60,516 bases of DNA from Alsobacter soli (GTDB lineage Bacteria > Pseudomonadota > Alphaproteobacteria > Rhizobiales > Beijerinckiaceae): NCBI GenBank assembly GCA_945883115.1, contig CAMCXA010000007.1, positions 1-60,516 on the forward strand. Reading direction: 5' to 3'. Under the pieces are notes generated by a model that saw only the letters and a list, made by a program, of their open reading frames with translations, was not told the origin of the DNA and searched no databases. The position numbers were made by a program, and so were the translations under genes. Shown one piece after another: positions 5,971-15,083 of the stretch; position 1 is the stretch's first letter; each line of letters opens with the position of its first letter.

Positions 5971-8445
5971 TTAAAGATCGTCGTCGGATCCGGAGCCGGC
6001 CGGCGCATCGAGCAGGATCTCGCGTTTGCCGGAATGGTTCGGTGCTCCGACAATGCCGTCCTTCTCCATGCGTTCCATGATGGTCGCCGCGCGGTTATAG
6101 CCGATCTGGAGGCGGCGCTGGATATAGGATGTCGAGGCCTTGCGATCCCGCAAGACAATCGCGATGGCCTGATCATAGGGATCGCCGGAGGGAGCGCCGA
6201 AGCTGCCCTGATCGAAAACCGTGCCCTCATTGTCATTGGCGATATCCAGTTCGTCATCCCGCGTAATGTCTTCAAGATAGTGCGGCTGACCCTGAGATTT
6301 GAGGTGTGCGACAACTTTTTCGACTTCGCCATCGGAAACAAACGGGCCATGAACGCGGCTGATGCGACCGCCACCGGCCATAAAGAGCATATCGCCCTGA
6401 CCGAGGAGCTGCTCGGCACCCTGTTCGCCCAGAATGGTGCGGCTGTCAATTTTGGAGGTGACCTGAAAGGAGATGCGGGTCGGGAAATTCGCCTTGATCG
6501 TGCCGGTGATGACATCGACCGAGGGGCGCTGGGTGGCCAGAATGACGTGAATGCCGGCGGCGCGCGCCATTTGTGCGAGGCGCTGGATGGCACCCTCAAT
6601 ATCCTTGCCGGCGACCATCATGAGATCGGCCATCTCGTCCACGATGACGACGAGATAAGGCAGGGGCTGCAAGTCCATGACCTCGTTTTCGAAGATTGCC
6701 TCGCCGGTATCGCGGTCAAAGCCGGTTTGGACCGTGCGGGAAATGACTTCGCCGCGGGCTTTCGCCTCGCCGACACGCATATTGAAGCCGTCAATATTGC
6801 GGACGCCGAGTTTGGACATTTTCTTGTAGCGCTCTTCCATTTCGCGCACGGCCCATTTGAGGGCGACGACGGCCTTTTTGGGGTCGGTGACGACGGGGGT
6901 GAGCAGATGCGGGATGCCGTCATAGACGGAGAGTTCGAGCATTTTAGGATCGACCATGATCAGGCGGCATTGCTCGGGGGTGAGGCGGTAGAGCAGCGAC
7001 AGGATCATGGTGTTGATGGCGACCGATTTGCCGGAGCCGGTGGTGCCCGCGACGAGCAGATGCGGCATGCGGGCGAGATCGGCGATGACAGGTTCACCGC
7101 CAATGGTTTTGCCGAGGCAGATTGCCAGCTTGAGCGGGCTGTCCATGAAATCGGGTTCGGCGATCAATTCCCGCAGATAGACGGTATCGCGGCGGTGGTT
7201 CGGGAGTTCGATGCCGATGGCATTGCGGCCGGGAACGACAGCAACGCGCGCGGAAACGGCGCTCATGGAGCGGGCAATGTCATCGGCCAAGCCAATGACG
7301 CGCGATGATTTGATGCCGGGGGCAGGTTCAAGCTCGTAAAGCGTGACGACGGGACCGGGGCGGACCTGGATGATTTCACCGCGAACGCCGAAATCATCGA
7401 GCACGCCTTCGAGCAGGCGGGCATTTTGCTGCAGAGCGTCGCTCGACATGATCGGGCCGACGGATTTTTTGGCCTCGTTGAGCAAGCTTGCGGGCGGCAA
7501 TGTGTAAAGATCCAGCTCGCCATTGGGCGGGCGGACCGATTTACGTTTCGCCGGAGACGCTGCTTTGCCTTTTTCCGGTGTCACCACCGTTTCGGACGGC
7601 GCGGCGCGGGTTCGACCCGAGAGTGGTGGTTCGCTGCGGCGGGCATGGCGGGCGGCAAGGGCGGCCAGCGGGTCGTCGTCGTCGGAGCGGGTGCGGAAAA
7701 GCCGGTTCAGCCCGCTTTTGATGCTGATGACGCTATGAAACAAGGCGCCGATCCAGATTGCGCCGAAACCCGGTTCATCGGTGTTTTCGTCATCATCGTC
7801 CATGTCCGTCTCACGGCTGGTCCGATGTTTAGGGCGCGTGTCCGGGATGGTGTCGAAATCCATTTCTGACGAGCGGTTGAACCCGATGCCGGAAGCGGCG
7901 GCGAGTGCGAGAATGGCGATTACTCCAGCGATAAGTGTCGGGACGAGCGAAATGATTGGTGATTTCGACGGTATGAGCACATTCAAGAGCGCGTGAAGCA
8001 AGTCGCCGATGATGCCGCCAAGGCCAACGGGAAGCGGCCATGAACCGATGGCCGGAAGGGCGCTGGCAAGTGCGGCAGCCGCCAGCGCGCCGATCAGGAA
8101 GAAAGCGAGGCGCAGGCGGGGACGGGTGAGCGGGCGCGCCGACAGGAGGCGAAGGGCAATCAAGCCGAGTGGGGCAAGTAGCGCGAGAGAAGCCAGCCCG
8201 AAGAATTGCATCATCAGATCGGCGACGATGGCGCCGGGGCGGCCGAGGAGATTGGCGACGGGCTTGCCGGTGGCGTGGTTCAGGCTTGGATCGTCAACCG
8301 ACCAGGTGACGAGCGCGATGACGGTGCAGACGATGAGTACGGTGAGAATGACGCCGCCCAACTCAGCCAGACGACGGCCAAGAAAGGCTTTGATCGGGCC
8401 GGAAATGTCTTCGAAACTCGCCCGGCTTGTTCGTGTGGTACGCAT
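5971..8445 (-). CDS. ftsK: DNA translocase FtsK
   Basis: 824 residues. Hydrophobic segments in roughly residues 28-190 form the N-terminal membrane anchor. An acidic, low-complexity linker follows (about 200-300), then the RecA-like motor with Walker A GTTGSGKS near residue 467 and Walker B VIVDEMADLM near 602, and a C-terminal winged-helix gamma domain (QIGYNRAATIMERMEKDGIV). FtsK couples septum formation to chromosome dimer resolution by pumping DNA and activating XerCD at dif; an xerD gene is in this window. A CtrA-type box lies about 100 bp upstream. Confidence 0.95.
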   Translation of the reverse strand: MRTTRTSRASFEDISGPIKAFLGRRLAELGGVILTVLIVCTVIALVTWSVDDPSLNHATGKPVANLLGRPGAIVADLMMQFFGLASLALLAPLGLIALRLLSARPLTRPRLRLAFFLIGALAAAALASALPAIGSWPLPVGLGGIIGDLLHALLNVLIPSKSPIISLVPTLIAGVIAILALAAASGIGFNRSSEMDFDTIPDTRPKHRTSRETDMDDDDENTDEPGFGAIWIGALFHSVISIKSGLNRLFRTRSDDDDPLAALAARHARRSEPPLSGRTRAAPSETVVTPEKGKAASPAKRKSVRPPNGELDLYTLPPASLLNEAKKSVGPIMSSDALQQNARLLEGVLDDFGVRGEIIQVRPGPVVTLYELEPAPGIKSSRVIGLADDIARSMSAVSARVAVVPGRNAIGIELPNHRRDTVYLRELIAEPDFMDSPLKLAICLGKTIGGEPVIADLARMPHLLVAGTTGSGKSVAINTMILSLLYRLTPEQCRLIMVDPKMLELSVYDGIPHLLTPVVTDPKKAVVALKWAVREMEERYKKMSKLGVRNIDGFNMRVGEAKARGEVISRTVQTGFDRDTGEAIFENEVMDLQPLPYLVVIVDEMADLMMVAGKDIEGAIQRLAQMARAAGIHVILATQRPSVDVITGTIKANFPTRISFQVTSKIDSRTILGEQGAEQLLGQGDMLFMAGGGRISRVHGPFVSDGEVEKVVAHLKSQGQPHYLEDITRDDELDIANDNEGTVFDQGSFGAPSGDPYDQAIAIVLRDRKASTSYIQRRLQIGYNRAATIMERMEKDGIVGAPNHSGKREILLDAPAGSGSDDDL

Positions 8446-8546
8446 ATGTCGCCCATGGGAGCCCTGAACAAGGGTCCTGATCCGCTCTGTTACCGGTGAC
8501 GGGACGCCAACCGGCAGATTGAGGCGCCTTTATACCGGAAGGGCGG

Positions 8547-8561
8547 TTAATGGCGGATTAA
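8547..8561. promoter_or_regulatory. CtrA-type box (TTAA-N7-TTAA) upstream of ftsK
   Basis: The sequence ggTTAAtggcggaTTAAcc is a perfect inverted repeat that fits the CtrA consensus exactly. It lies 101-116 bp before the ftsK start in the intergenic region with the amine oxidase gene. CtrA is the cell-cycle response regulator of alphaproteobacteria. The motif is read directly; its function is inferred. The rest of 8446-8700 holds no gene; a 9-bp hairpin is at 8631-8660 (cgccgctgg / ccagcggcg). Confidence 0.55.
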
Positions 8562-8700
8562 CCTTGAGAGACTTTCGTAACCGGCGTGGCAGCGGAGCCA
8601 ATACGTTTTCTACGCTCATCCACCCGCAAGCGCCGCTGGACATGGTAAGGGCCAGCGGCGTATTTTGTGGTGATCCAGTTTTCGTGCAAACCGGGGCTTT

Positions 8701-10014
8701 TTAGCCCCGCTCGGCACCCAGCAGGCCCGCAATGGTTTTGGCGGATTTTTGACCGCCGCGCCAGGCCGCGCCGGCGGTTAAGGCCAAGGGATCATCGATA
8801 GCCTCACCGGTGAAAAACAGCCGATCTTCAATCGGTTGAGCATAGATCTTGCGCGCATCCGCATGACCAACCTTTGGGATGGAATAGCTACCGAGCGCAT
8901 AGGGATCTCCGTGCCAATTGCTGGTCGCACGCGCTTCAACACGCACCTGACTTCCGATCACATCTTTGAGCAGGCTATCGGTAAAGGCTTCGATAGCAGG
9001 TGCGCCTTCTCGGTAGAGGTCTCTTGAGATTGTCCCCGGGAGGAGGGCCGTGACCATCTTCTTGTCGGGCGAGGCCATCAATACGTGATAAATTCCTTTC
9101 TGAACATTGCTGTTGGACATCGCATATTCGGGCAAGTCCGGCACGGCCTCGCTGAGTACCATTGCGTGTTTTTCGAACGCGCCCATTGGCAGGTTTGAAA
9201 TCGCGGCCTCTGTGGCCTGAGGCAGGGCCGGGTCAAAACGGATTGCGCCGGCAGCCAACACCGCCGTAGGCACGGTTATAATGACCTTTCGTCCAGTCAA
9301 TTGTCCAAAATTGCCCTTGACCGTGACGCCTTGGGCACCATCCCAGACCACTGTCGAGACCGGGCAGCCCAAGAGGATATCCAAACCCGAAGCCAGACCT
9401 TGCGCAAGTGTGCCCATGCCCGTTTCCGGGATCAAATCCTCGCCTGCTTCTAGGGCGGCATAGCTCTGCAGCGAGACCAAGTCAGGATCCTCGCCCATTT
9501 CAATAGCAAAAATATTTTTCACAAACTTCTGCACTGGGGTTGGATTGGGTAGACTCGCCCCCAGTGAGCGGTCCTTTTTCAATAGGGCGAAGGTTTGGCC
9601 AAGTTCCCATTCCTCCAAAGCTGCCTCAACGTCGCCATAGGAGACATCCGGATATAGGGCCCCTTGGTCAAAAACTCGCAGATTGCTATAGCTGCTGTCG
9701 ATCAAGTTCGTACCCAATTGGCGCGCCAAGGGAACCAAAGGATTAGTCGCCTTATTGTGCAGCCAATACGGGCCCTGATCAAATTTGCGGCCCAGAGTTT
9801 GGGTGTCCGTGAAGGCCCTGCCGCCGACTCTGTCGCGCGCCTCGAGGATGATGGCGCGAATCCCCGACGATTTGAGCTGCCTAGCCGCCGAAATACCCGC
9901 AAAGCCCGCTCCAATAATGATGACATCGGTATCTGTGATGGTTCCCGCCTTGGCGGAAAACGGGATCGTAGCGGCAATAATGCCGGTGATGACGGCGCGG
10001 CGATTGATGTTCAT
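8701..10014 (-). CDS. FAD-dependent amine oxidase (flavin monoamine oxidase family), exported
   Basis: From the ATG at 10014 (GGGAG ribosome site 9 bp upstream) the protein has 437 residues. The first ~24 contain an Asn-Arg-Arg pair followed by a hydrophobic run ending FSAKA, consistent with a twin-arginine signal peptide. The mature start has the FAD-binding VIIIGAGFAGISAARQL motif, an acidic ILEARDRVGGR block, and a C-terminal FTGEAID...AAWRGG flavin-contact region. The enzyme should deaminate an amine with release of aldehyde and hydrogen peroxide; the substrate is unknown. It is divergent from a TetR gene that probably represses it. Confidence 0.82.
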   Translation of the reverse strand: MNINRRAVITGIIAATIPFSAKAGTITDTDVIIIGAGFAGISAARQLKSSGIRAIILEARDRVGGRAFTDTQTLGRKFDQGPYWLHNKATNPLVPLARQLGTNLIDSSYSNLRVFDQGALYPDVSYGDVEAALEEWELGQTFALLKKDRSLGASLPNPTPVQKFVKNIFAIEMGEDPDLVSLQSYAALEAGEDLIPETGMGTLAQGLASGLDILLGCPVSTVVWDGAQGVTVKGNFGQLTGRKVIITVPTAVLAAGAIRFDPALPQATEAAISNLPMGAFEKHAMVLSEAVPDLPEYAMSNSNVQKGIYHVLMASPDKKMVTALLPGTISRDLYREGAPAIEAFTDSLLKDVIGSQVRVEARATSNWHGDPYALGSYSIPKVGHADARKIYAQPIEDRLFFTGEAIDDPLALTAGAAWRGGQKSAKTIAGLLGAERG

Positions 10015-10030
10015 GATTGCAACTCCCAAA

Positions 10031-10076
10031 ATACGAGATTTATCTCACATTTGTAAATATGAGATAAATCTCGTAT
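10031..10076. promoter_or_regulatory. Probable TetR operator: perfect 17-bp inverted repeat
   Basis: Arms atacgagatttatctca (10031-10047) and its exact reverse complement (10060-10076) are separated by 12 bp. Each arm is itself a near palindrome (gagatttatctc), so two regulator dimers could bind. The site sits between the divergent amine oxidase and tetR genes and should control both. The operator role is inferred from position and symmetry. Confidence 0.75.
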
Positions 10077-10119
10077 TGTCAAGCCACCGCATCCACTAGT
10101 GTCAATAAGGATATTCACT

Positions 10120-10740
10120 GTGACCATGCCCAAAGCCAAGCCTCCCGGCCAAGACCGTGGTCACCGCCGGGTGCAGTTATTGCTGGATACCGCTGCGGAC
10201 TTGATTTTAATTCATGGACCGGAGGGTTTGCGGATGGATATGGTCGCCAAACAGGCAGCCACTTCTCCGGGCTCGCTCTATCAGTTCTTTCCCAATCGTA
10301 CCGCGCTGCTTATGGCGCTGGTTGAACGCTACAGCATGGCGATCTCGACCTTAGCCGAGGAGATTGTAAGTGAGCAGATTGAGCAGCCGCCGGGATCGAT
10401 GGCAGAAGCAGTTCGGAGCTTTTTGGCGCCATTTCTCGATTTTTATGCCCGCAATCGCGCCTATGTGATCCTGGCCGAAGCCTCTGACCGCATGTTCTCC
10501 GGCTCAGGCTATGCCTTTAGCGAGGATGATGATGTTACCCAGGCGTTGCAGCGGGTGCTTCAGCCGTTTGTATCGGTTGATCAGCAGCACCGGCTTGAAC
10601 TTGTGTGCCGTATGACCACCGTCATTGCTCACTCAGCCATTGCCAAATCGTTTGACATTTCCGAGGCGGCCAAAGTGGCTTGGTTTGCAGAACTTGACCG
10701 GTGGGTTCAAAGCTACGTTCACACCTTGCAGGATCTTTAG
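10120..10740 (+). CDS. TetR-family transcriptional regulator
   Basis: About 206 residues. The N-terminal helix-turn-helix (LLLDTAADLILIHGPEGLRMDMVAKQAATSPGSLYQFFPNRTALLMAL) is a clear TetR DNA-binding domain with the canonical GSLY-FFPN recognition segment; the rest is an all-helical ligand domain. The GTG at 10120 has an AAGG ribosome site 9 bp upstream; ATG 10126 and GTG 10099 are alternatives. It is divergent from the amine oxidase gene across a strong inverted repeat, so it most likely represses both genes until an amine-derived ligand binds (inference). Confidence 0.87.
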   Translation: MTMPKAKPPGQDRGHRRVQLLLDTAADLILIHGPEGLRMDMVAKQAATSPGSLYQFFPNRTALLMALVERYSMAISTLAEEIVSEQIEQPPGSMAEAVRSFLAPFLDFYARNRAYVILAEASDRMFSGSGYAFSEDDDVTQALQRVLQPFVSVDQQHRLELVCRMTTVIAHSAIAKSFDISEAAKVAWFAELDRWVQSYVHTLQDL

Positions 10741-10754
10741 GGTAGCCAGGCGAC

Positions 10755-10786
10755 AAAAAAGAGGGGCGATTGTTGCCAACCGCCCC
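10755..10786 (-). terminator. Rho-independent terminator of glnK-amtB
   Basis: On the minus strand, ggggcg/cgcccc (10763-10768 with 10781-10786) forms a stem followed by TCTTTTTT. A second GC hairpin (gcaggcggc 10806-10814 with gccgcctgc 10826-10834) lies between it and the amtB stop. Together they separate amtB from the convergent tetR gene. Confidence 0.7.
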
Positions 10787-10844
10787 GAGGTTTTGGGAGG
10801 AAATAGCAGGCGGCGAGCCTGGCGAGCCGCCTGCGTGTCGTCGC

Positions 10845-12314
10845 TTAGTAGTTATAGGCGCGCTCGCCATGGCTTGCGATGTCGAGGCCTTCGCGTTCCT
10901 GTTCGACGGGGACACGCAGGCCGATGACGAGATCGACGAGCTTGAAGAGGATTGCCGAACCGATGCCCGACCAGAGAAGCGTGAAGACCACGGCCTTGCC
11001 TTGAATCCAGAGCTGGCCGCCGAGGGTGTAGGCACCTTCGACGATGGTGCCCGGCGAGGTGATGTAATCGGAGATACCTGTTCCGCCGAGACCCTTGCTG
11101 ACAAGGATGCCGGTGGCAAGCGCGCCGAGAATACCGCCGACGCAGTGGATGCCGAAGACATCGAGCGAGTCGTCATAACCGAAGGCGTTCTTGACCGTCG
11201 AGCAGAAGAAGAAGCAGACGGCACCGGCGGCGAAGCCGAGGATGATCGACCCCATCGGACCGGCAAAACCGCACGCAGGCGTGATGGCGACAAGGCCTGC
11301 AACCGCACCCGACACAAGGCCGAGCAGCGACGGCTTGCCCTTGGCCATCCATTCAACAACCAGCCAGGACGCAGCAGCAGCGGCGGTGGCGACGAAGGTG
11401 TTGACGAAGGCAAGGGCTGTGACGCCATTGGCTTCAAGGTTGGAGCCTGCATTGAATCCGAACCAGCCGACCCAGAGAAGGGCTGCGCCGATCATTGTCA
11501 TGGTCAGCGAGTGCGGGGACATGAGTTCTTTGCCGTAGCCGGTGCGCTTGCCGATCATGAGCGCGCCGACGAGGCCCGCAATACCGGCATTGATGTGGAC
11601 GACAGTGCCGCCCGCGAAATCAAGTGCGCCCCATTGGAAGAGCATTCCGGCATCCGAGAGGACAGCATCGAGATTGGCTTGCGCGGTCGCCTTGCCGGCG
11701 TCATCGGTTGCGTCGAGAAGCGCCTTGGAAGCGCTCGCGAGTGCATCCGGACCCGCCCAGTACCAGACCATGTGAGCGATCGGGAAATAGATGACGGTGA
11801 CCCAGAGAATGACGAACACGATCAGGGCCGAGAAACGGATGCGCTCTGCAATCGCACCGATGATCAGGGCCGGCGTGATGCAGGCGAAGGTCATCTGGAA
11901 CGCCATATAGGTGAGTTCCGGAACAACAACACCGTTCGAGAAGGTGGCGACGACTGATTCGGGCGTGATGCCGATCAGGAATGCTTTTGACAGGCCGCCA
12001 ATATAGGCATTGAGACCGCCGCCATTGGTGAAGGCGAGCGAATAGCCGTATGCAACCCAGATGAGGGCGACAACCGCGACAATGGCGAAGACCTGAACCA
12101 TCACGGACAGCATGTTTTTGGTGCGGACAAGGCCGCCATAGAATAAAGCGAGCCCGGGGACGGACATCATCAGAACCAGCACGGATGCGATGAGCATCCA
12201 TGTTGTATCGCCCTTATTGGGAACGGGTGCGTCGCCAGCGAAGGCGGAAGCGGCGGCAAGGGTTGCAAGCGCCACGCCTCCGAGCACCGATTTGAGTGAC
12301 TTATTGATCGTCAT
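10845..12314 (-). CDS. amtB: Ammonium transporter AmtB
   Basis: 489 residues. A signal peptide (about 1-26, ending ASAFA) is followed by eleven predicted membrane segments. The twin pore histidines are present in GGTVVHINAG (near residue 240) and DVFGIHCVGG (near 389), and the periplasmic recruitment/gate region has MAFQMTFACITPALI. AmtB conducts ammonium and is blocked by the trimeric P-II protein GlnK, encoded 24 bp upstream in the same operon. Expression should follow the sigma-54 promoter in front of glnK. Confidence 0.95.
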   Translation of the reverse strand: MTINKSLKSVLGGVALATLAAASAFAGDAPVPNKGDTTWMLIASVLVLMMSVPGLALFYGGLVRTKNMLSVMVQVFAIVAVVALIWVAYGYSLAFTNGGGLNAYIGGLSKAFLIGITPESVVATFSNGVVVPELTYMAFQMTFACITPALIIGAIAERIRFSALIVFVILWVTVIYFPIAHMVWYWAGPDALASASKALLDATDDAGKATAQANLDAVLSDAGMLFQWGALDFAGGTVVHINAGIAGLVGALMIGKRTGYGKELMSPHSLTMTMIGAALLWVGWFGFNAGSNLEANGVTALAFVNTFVATAAAAASWLVVEWMAKGKPSLLGLVSGAVAGLVAITPACGFAGPMGSIILGFAAGAVCFFFCSTVKNAFGYDDSLDVFGIHCVGGILGALATGILVSKGLGGTGISDYITSPGTIVEGAYTLGGQLWIQGKAVVFTLLWSGIGSAILFKLVDLVIGLRVPVEQEREGLDIASHGERAYNY

Positions 12315-12338
12315 GGCAAATTCTCCAGCAAGACGGCG

Positions 12339-12722
<384 letters not shown>

Positions 12723-12740
12723 TTAAGCTGGCACACCCTA

Positions 12741-12757
12741 TTCAAGGGCTGTGCCAG
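12741..12757 (-). promoter_or_regulatory. Sigma-54 (-24/-12) promoter for glnK-amtB
   Basis: On the minus strand the sequence cTGGCACagcccTTGaa matches the consensus TGGCAC-N5-TTGC(A/T) with correct spacing and one change in the -12 element (TTGAA). It lies about 65 bp before the glnK start. The -24 element is one half of an inverted repeat: TGGCACA (12729-12735) and TGTGCCA (12750-12756), with CCC and GGG also pairing. NtrC dependence is expected from family knowledge; a clear NtrC site was not found. Confidence 0.7.
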
Positions 12758-12831
12758 AGCAGGAAAACCAACATTATCAACGTGTTATGCTTTTTGACCC
12801 GGAGTCAGAAGGCGCAATATCAGGCACCTGC

Positions 12832-13719
12832 CTATTTTTTAGGCAAAGCCGGTATAGCAAGATCGGGGCGGTGCCGGATCAGGCCTTCTTGCGCAACGGA
12901 AGCCACAAGGACGCCATCGCTGGTGAAGATCGAGCCGCGGGCAAAACCGCGTGCGCCGCCGGCAAAGGGGCTGTCCTGCGCGTAAAGAAGCCATTCATCG
13001 GCCCGGAAGGGGCGATGGAACCAGAGCGCGTGATCGAGGCTTGCGGCCTGAATTTCACGTTCGAAAACAGTGCGGCCATGGGCAACGAGGGTTGAATCGA
13101 GCAAGGTCATGTCGGACGCATAAGCAAGGACGGCTTGATGGATGGCGGGATCCTCCGGCAATGTGCCGGTGGCGCGGATCCAGACGTTGAAATAGGGATC
13201 GAGGCCATCGCGGGTCATGTAGCGCTTGAATTCGACGGGGCGCAGTTCGATGGGGCGTTCGCGCTCGAAATAGGCGCGGACCGGGTCGGGCATGAGCGGC
13301 ATGACGCGTTCGCGAATATCGGATTCACTCGGGAGCTGATCAGGCTTCGGGACGTCGGGCATGGCCATTTGATGGGAGAGGCCGGGTTCGTCGATGTGAA
13401 ACGAGGCGGAAAGCGTGAAAATCGGCTGGCCGTGCTGGATCGCTTTGACGCGGCGCGTGGTGAAGCTGCGGCCATCGCGGATGCGCTCGACATCATAGAT
13501 GATCGGGACTTTCGGATCGCCGGGGAGCAGAAAATAGCCATGGAGCGAATGGGGCGACCGACCCTCGACGGTGCGGCTTGCGGCAACAAGCGCCTGCCCG
13601 ATGACCTGCCCGCCGAAGACACGCTGCCAGCCGACCTGCGGACTGCGGCCACGAAAGAGGTTTTGTTCGAGGACTTCGAGATCGAGAATAGCGAGAAGGT
13701 CTTGGACGGCGGAGGTCAT
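12832..13719 (-). CDS. tesB: Acyl-CoA thioesterase II (TesB)
   Basis: From the ATG at 13719 the protein has 295 residues and folds as two hot-dog domains. Family blocks seen are GRSPQVGWQRVFGGQV near the N-terminus, SLHGYFLLPGDP in the first domain and LAYASDMTLLDSTL in the second, with the active-site Asp. It hydrolyses medium- and long-chain acyl-CoA. An ATG at 13758 would add 13 residues without family similarity. It is divergent from the hydroxylase gene at 13851. Confidence 0.9.
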   Translation of the reverse strand: MTSAVQDLLAILDLEVLEQNLFRGRSPQVGWQRVFGGQVIGQALVAASRTVEGRSPHSLHGYFLLPGDPKVPIIYDVERIRDGRSFTTRRVKAIQHGQPIFTLSASFHIDEPGLSHQMAMPDVPKPDQLPSESDIRERVMPLMPDPVRAYFERERPIELRPVEFKRYMTRDGLDPYFNVWIRATGTLPEDPAIHQAVLAYASDMTLLDSTLVAHGRTVFEREIQAASLDHALWFHRPFRADEWLLYAQDSPFAGGARGFARGSIFTSDGVLVASVAQEGLIRHRPDLAIPALPKK

Positions 13720-13850
13720 TTGTGGTTCCGGCTGACAGGTTTTAAGGATGGCAATCATGCTTCAGCTTGCGCCGGAATGCCACCCCCCGCGGTAGGGTGA
13801 GGCAGTGTGCGGCATTGAAGGCGGCACGGTTAGGCCTTAGAAGGGGATTG

Positions 13851-15080
13851 ATGAGGGATAAAAGCGCGATGCAGCGGACGGATGTGATGATTGCGGGCGG
13901 CGGGGTGACGGGGCTGACGCTCGCGCTGTTGCTGAAACGCGCTCTCGGCGGAACACTCCGCGTGACGTTGTGCGACCCGATGATCAAGGCGGCACCGACG
14001 GATGATGACCGGGCGTTTGCATTGGCGGCGGACGGGAGAAAGCTGTTCGACAGGCTTGGCATCTGGCCGATTATTGAGGAGGCGTGCCAGCCGATCACCG
14101 AGATGGTGATTACGGATAGCCGGCTCGATGATCCGGTGCGGGCGGTGTTTCTGACCTTTGGCGGCGAGGTGGAACCGGGCGAGTCCTTTGCGCATATGGT
14201 GCCGCAGGGGCTCTTGATCGAGAAGCTGTTATTTGCTGCGGATCAGGCCGGTGTTCAGCTGATTTCTGACAGAGTGAAGCGGTTCAAGGCGGATGGGTCG
14301 TCGGTCGCGGTGATGCTTGCGGGCGGTGACGAGATGAAGGCGGGCTTGCTGGTCGGGAGCGATGGCGGGCAATCGGCCATTCGCGAGCTTGCCGGGATCA
14401 GTTTCTATCAGTGGTCGTACAAGCAGGCGGGAATTGTTATGACGATCGGCCATGAGCGGCCGCATGGCGGGCAGGCGGAAGAGCATTTTCTGCCGGCAGG
14501 GCCGTTTGCGCGGCTGCCTTTGACGGGAAATCGCAGTTCGCTGGTCTGGACCGAGGCGCAGGATCGGGTCGATTCGTTGCTTGATCGTTCGGACGCGGCG
14601 CTGATCGAGCAGATCGAGCGGCGGGCGGGGCTCAAACTGGGGGTCTTGTCTTTGCTCAGTCGTCCGCGGGCCTATCCGCTGAATTTCGGGATTGCGCGGC
14701 GGTTTATCGGGGAGCGGCTCGCGCTTGTCGGGGATGCGGCGCATATGGTGCATCCGATTGCGGGACAGGGGCTGAATATCGGCTTGCGTGATGTGGCTGT
14801 GCTGGCCGAGCGGATTATCGAGGCGGCGGGGCTCGGTCTCGATATCGGAACAGTGACGGTGCTGGACGCTTACGAGAAAGCGCGGCGGTTTGATGCGGTC
14901 CTGTTCGGGGCGGTGACGGACGGGTTGAACCGGCTCTTCTCGAATGATCATTTGACGGTGCGATTGGCGCGTGATCTGGGGCTCGGCATTGTCGACCGGA
15001 TGGGGCCGTTGAAGAAGCGGATGATCCGTCGGGCGGCCGGGATCGAGACGGCGACGCCGGGCCGGATGCGGTGTCTTTAG
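13851..15080 (+). CDS. UbiH/UbiF-type FAD-dependent hydroxylase
   Basis: About 409 residues from the ATG at 13851. It has the FAD dinucleotide-binding loop GGGVTGLTLALLLKRAL, a central DG motif (LLVGSDGGQSAIREL) and the C-terminal GDAAHMVHPIAGQGLNIGLRD signature of flavin monooxygenases of ubiquinone synthesis. These add hydroxyl groups to the aromatic ring of the coenzyme Q precursor. Which ring position is modified (UbiH, UbiF, UbiI or UbiL type) cannot be decided from the sequence alone. The region upstream of 13851 in the same frame does not resemble the family. Confidence 0.85.
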   Translation: MRDKSAMQRTDVMIAGGGVTGLTLALLLKRALGGTLRVTLCDPMIKAAPTDDDRAFALAADGRKLFDRLGIWPIIEEACQPITEMVITDSRLDDPVRAVFLTFGGEVEPGESFAHMVPQGLLIEKLLFAADQAGVQLISDRVKRFKADGSSVAVMLAGGDEMKAGLLVGSDGGQSAIRELAGISFYQWSYKQAGIVMTIGHERPHGGQAEEHFLPAGPFARLPLTGNRSSLVWTEAQDRVDSLLDRSDAALIEQIERRAGLKLGVLSLLSRPRAYPLNFGIARRFIGERLALVGDAAHMVHPIAGQGLNIGLRDVAVLAERIIEAAGLGLDIGTVTVLDAYEKARRFDAVLFGAVTDGLNRLFSNDHLTVRLARDLGLGIVDRMGPLKKRMIRRAAGIETATPGRMRCL

Positions 15081-15083
15081 GGA

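Noticed and set aside
6034-7308. Long open frame of 424 codons on the plus strand
   Set aside because: It is antisense to ftsK, lacks any recognisable motif and results from GC-rich codon bias. The same applies to long antisense frames at 1699-2541, 4449-5210, 5128-5883 and 10770-11957.
8631-8660. Hairpin cgccgctgg / ccagcggcg as terminator
   Set aside because: No gene ends upstream on the plus strand and the T-run is weak, so no transcript can be assigned to it.
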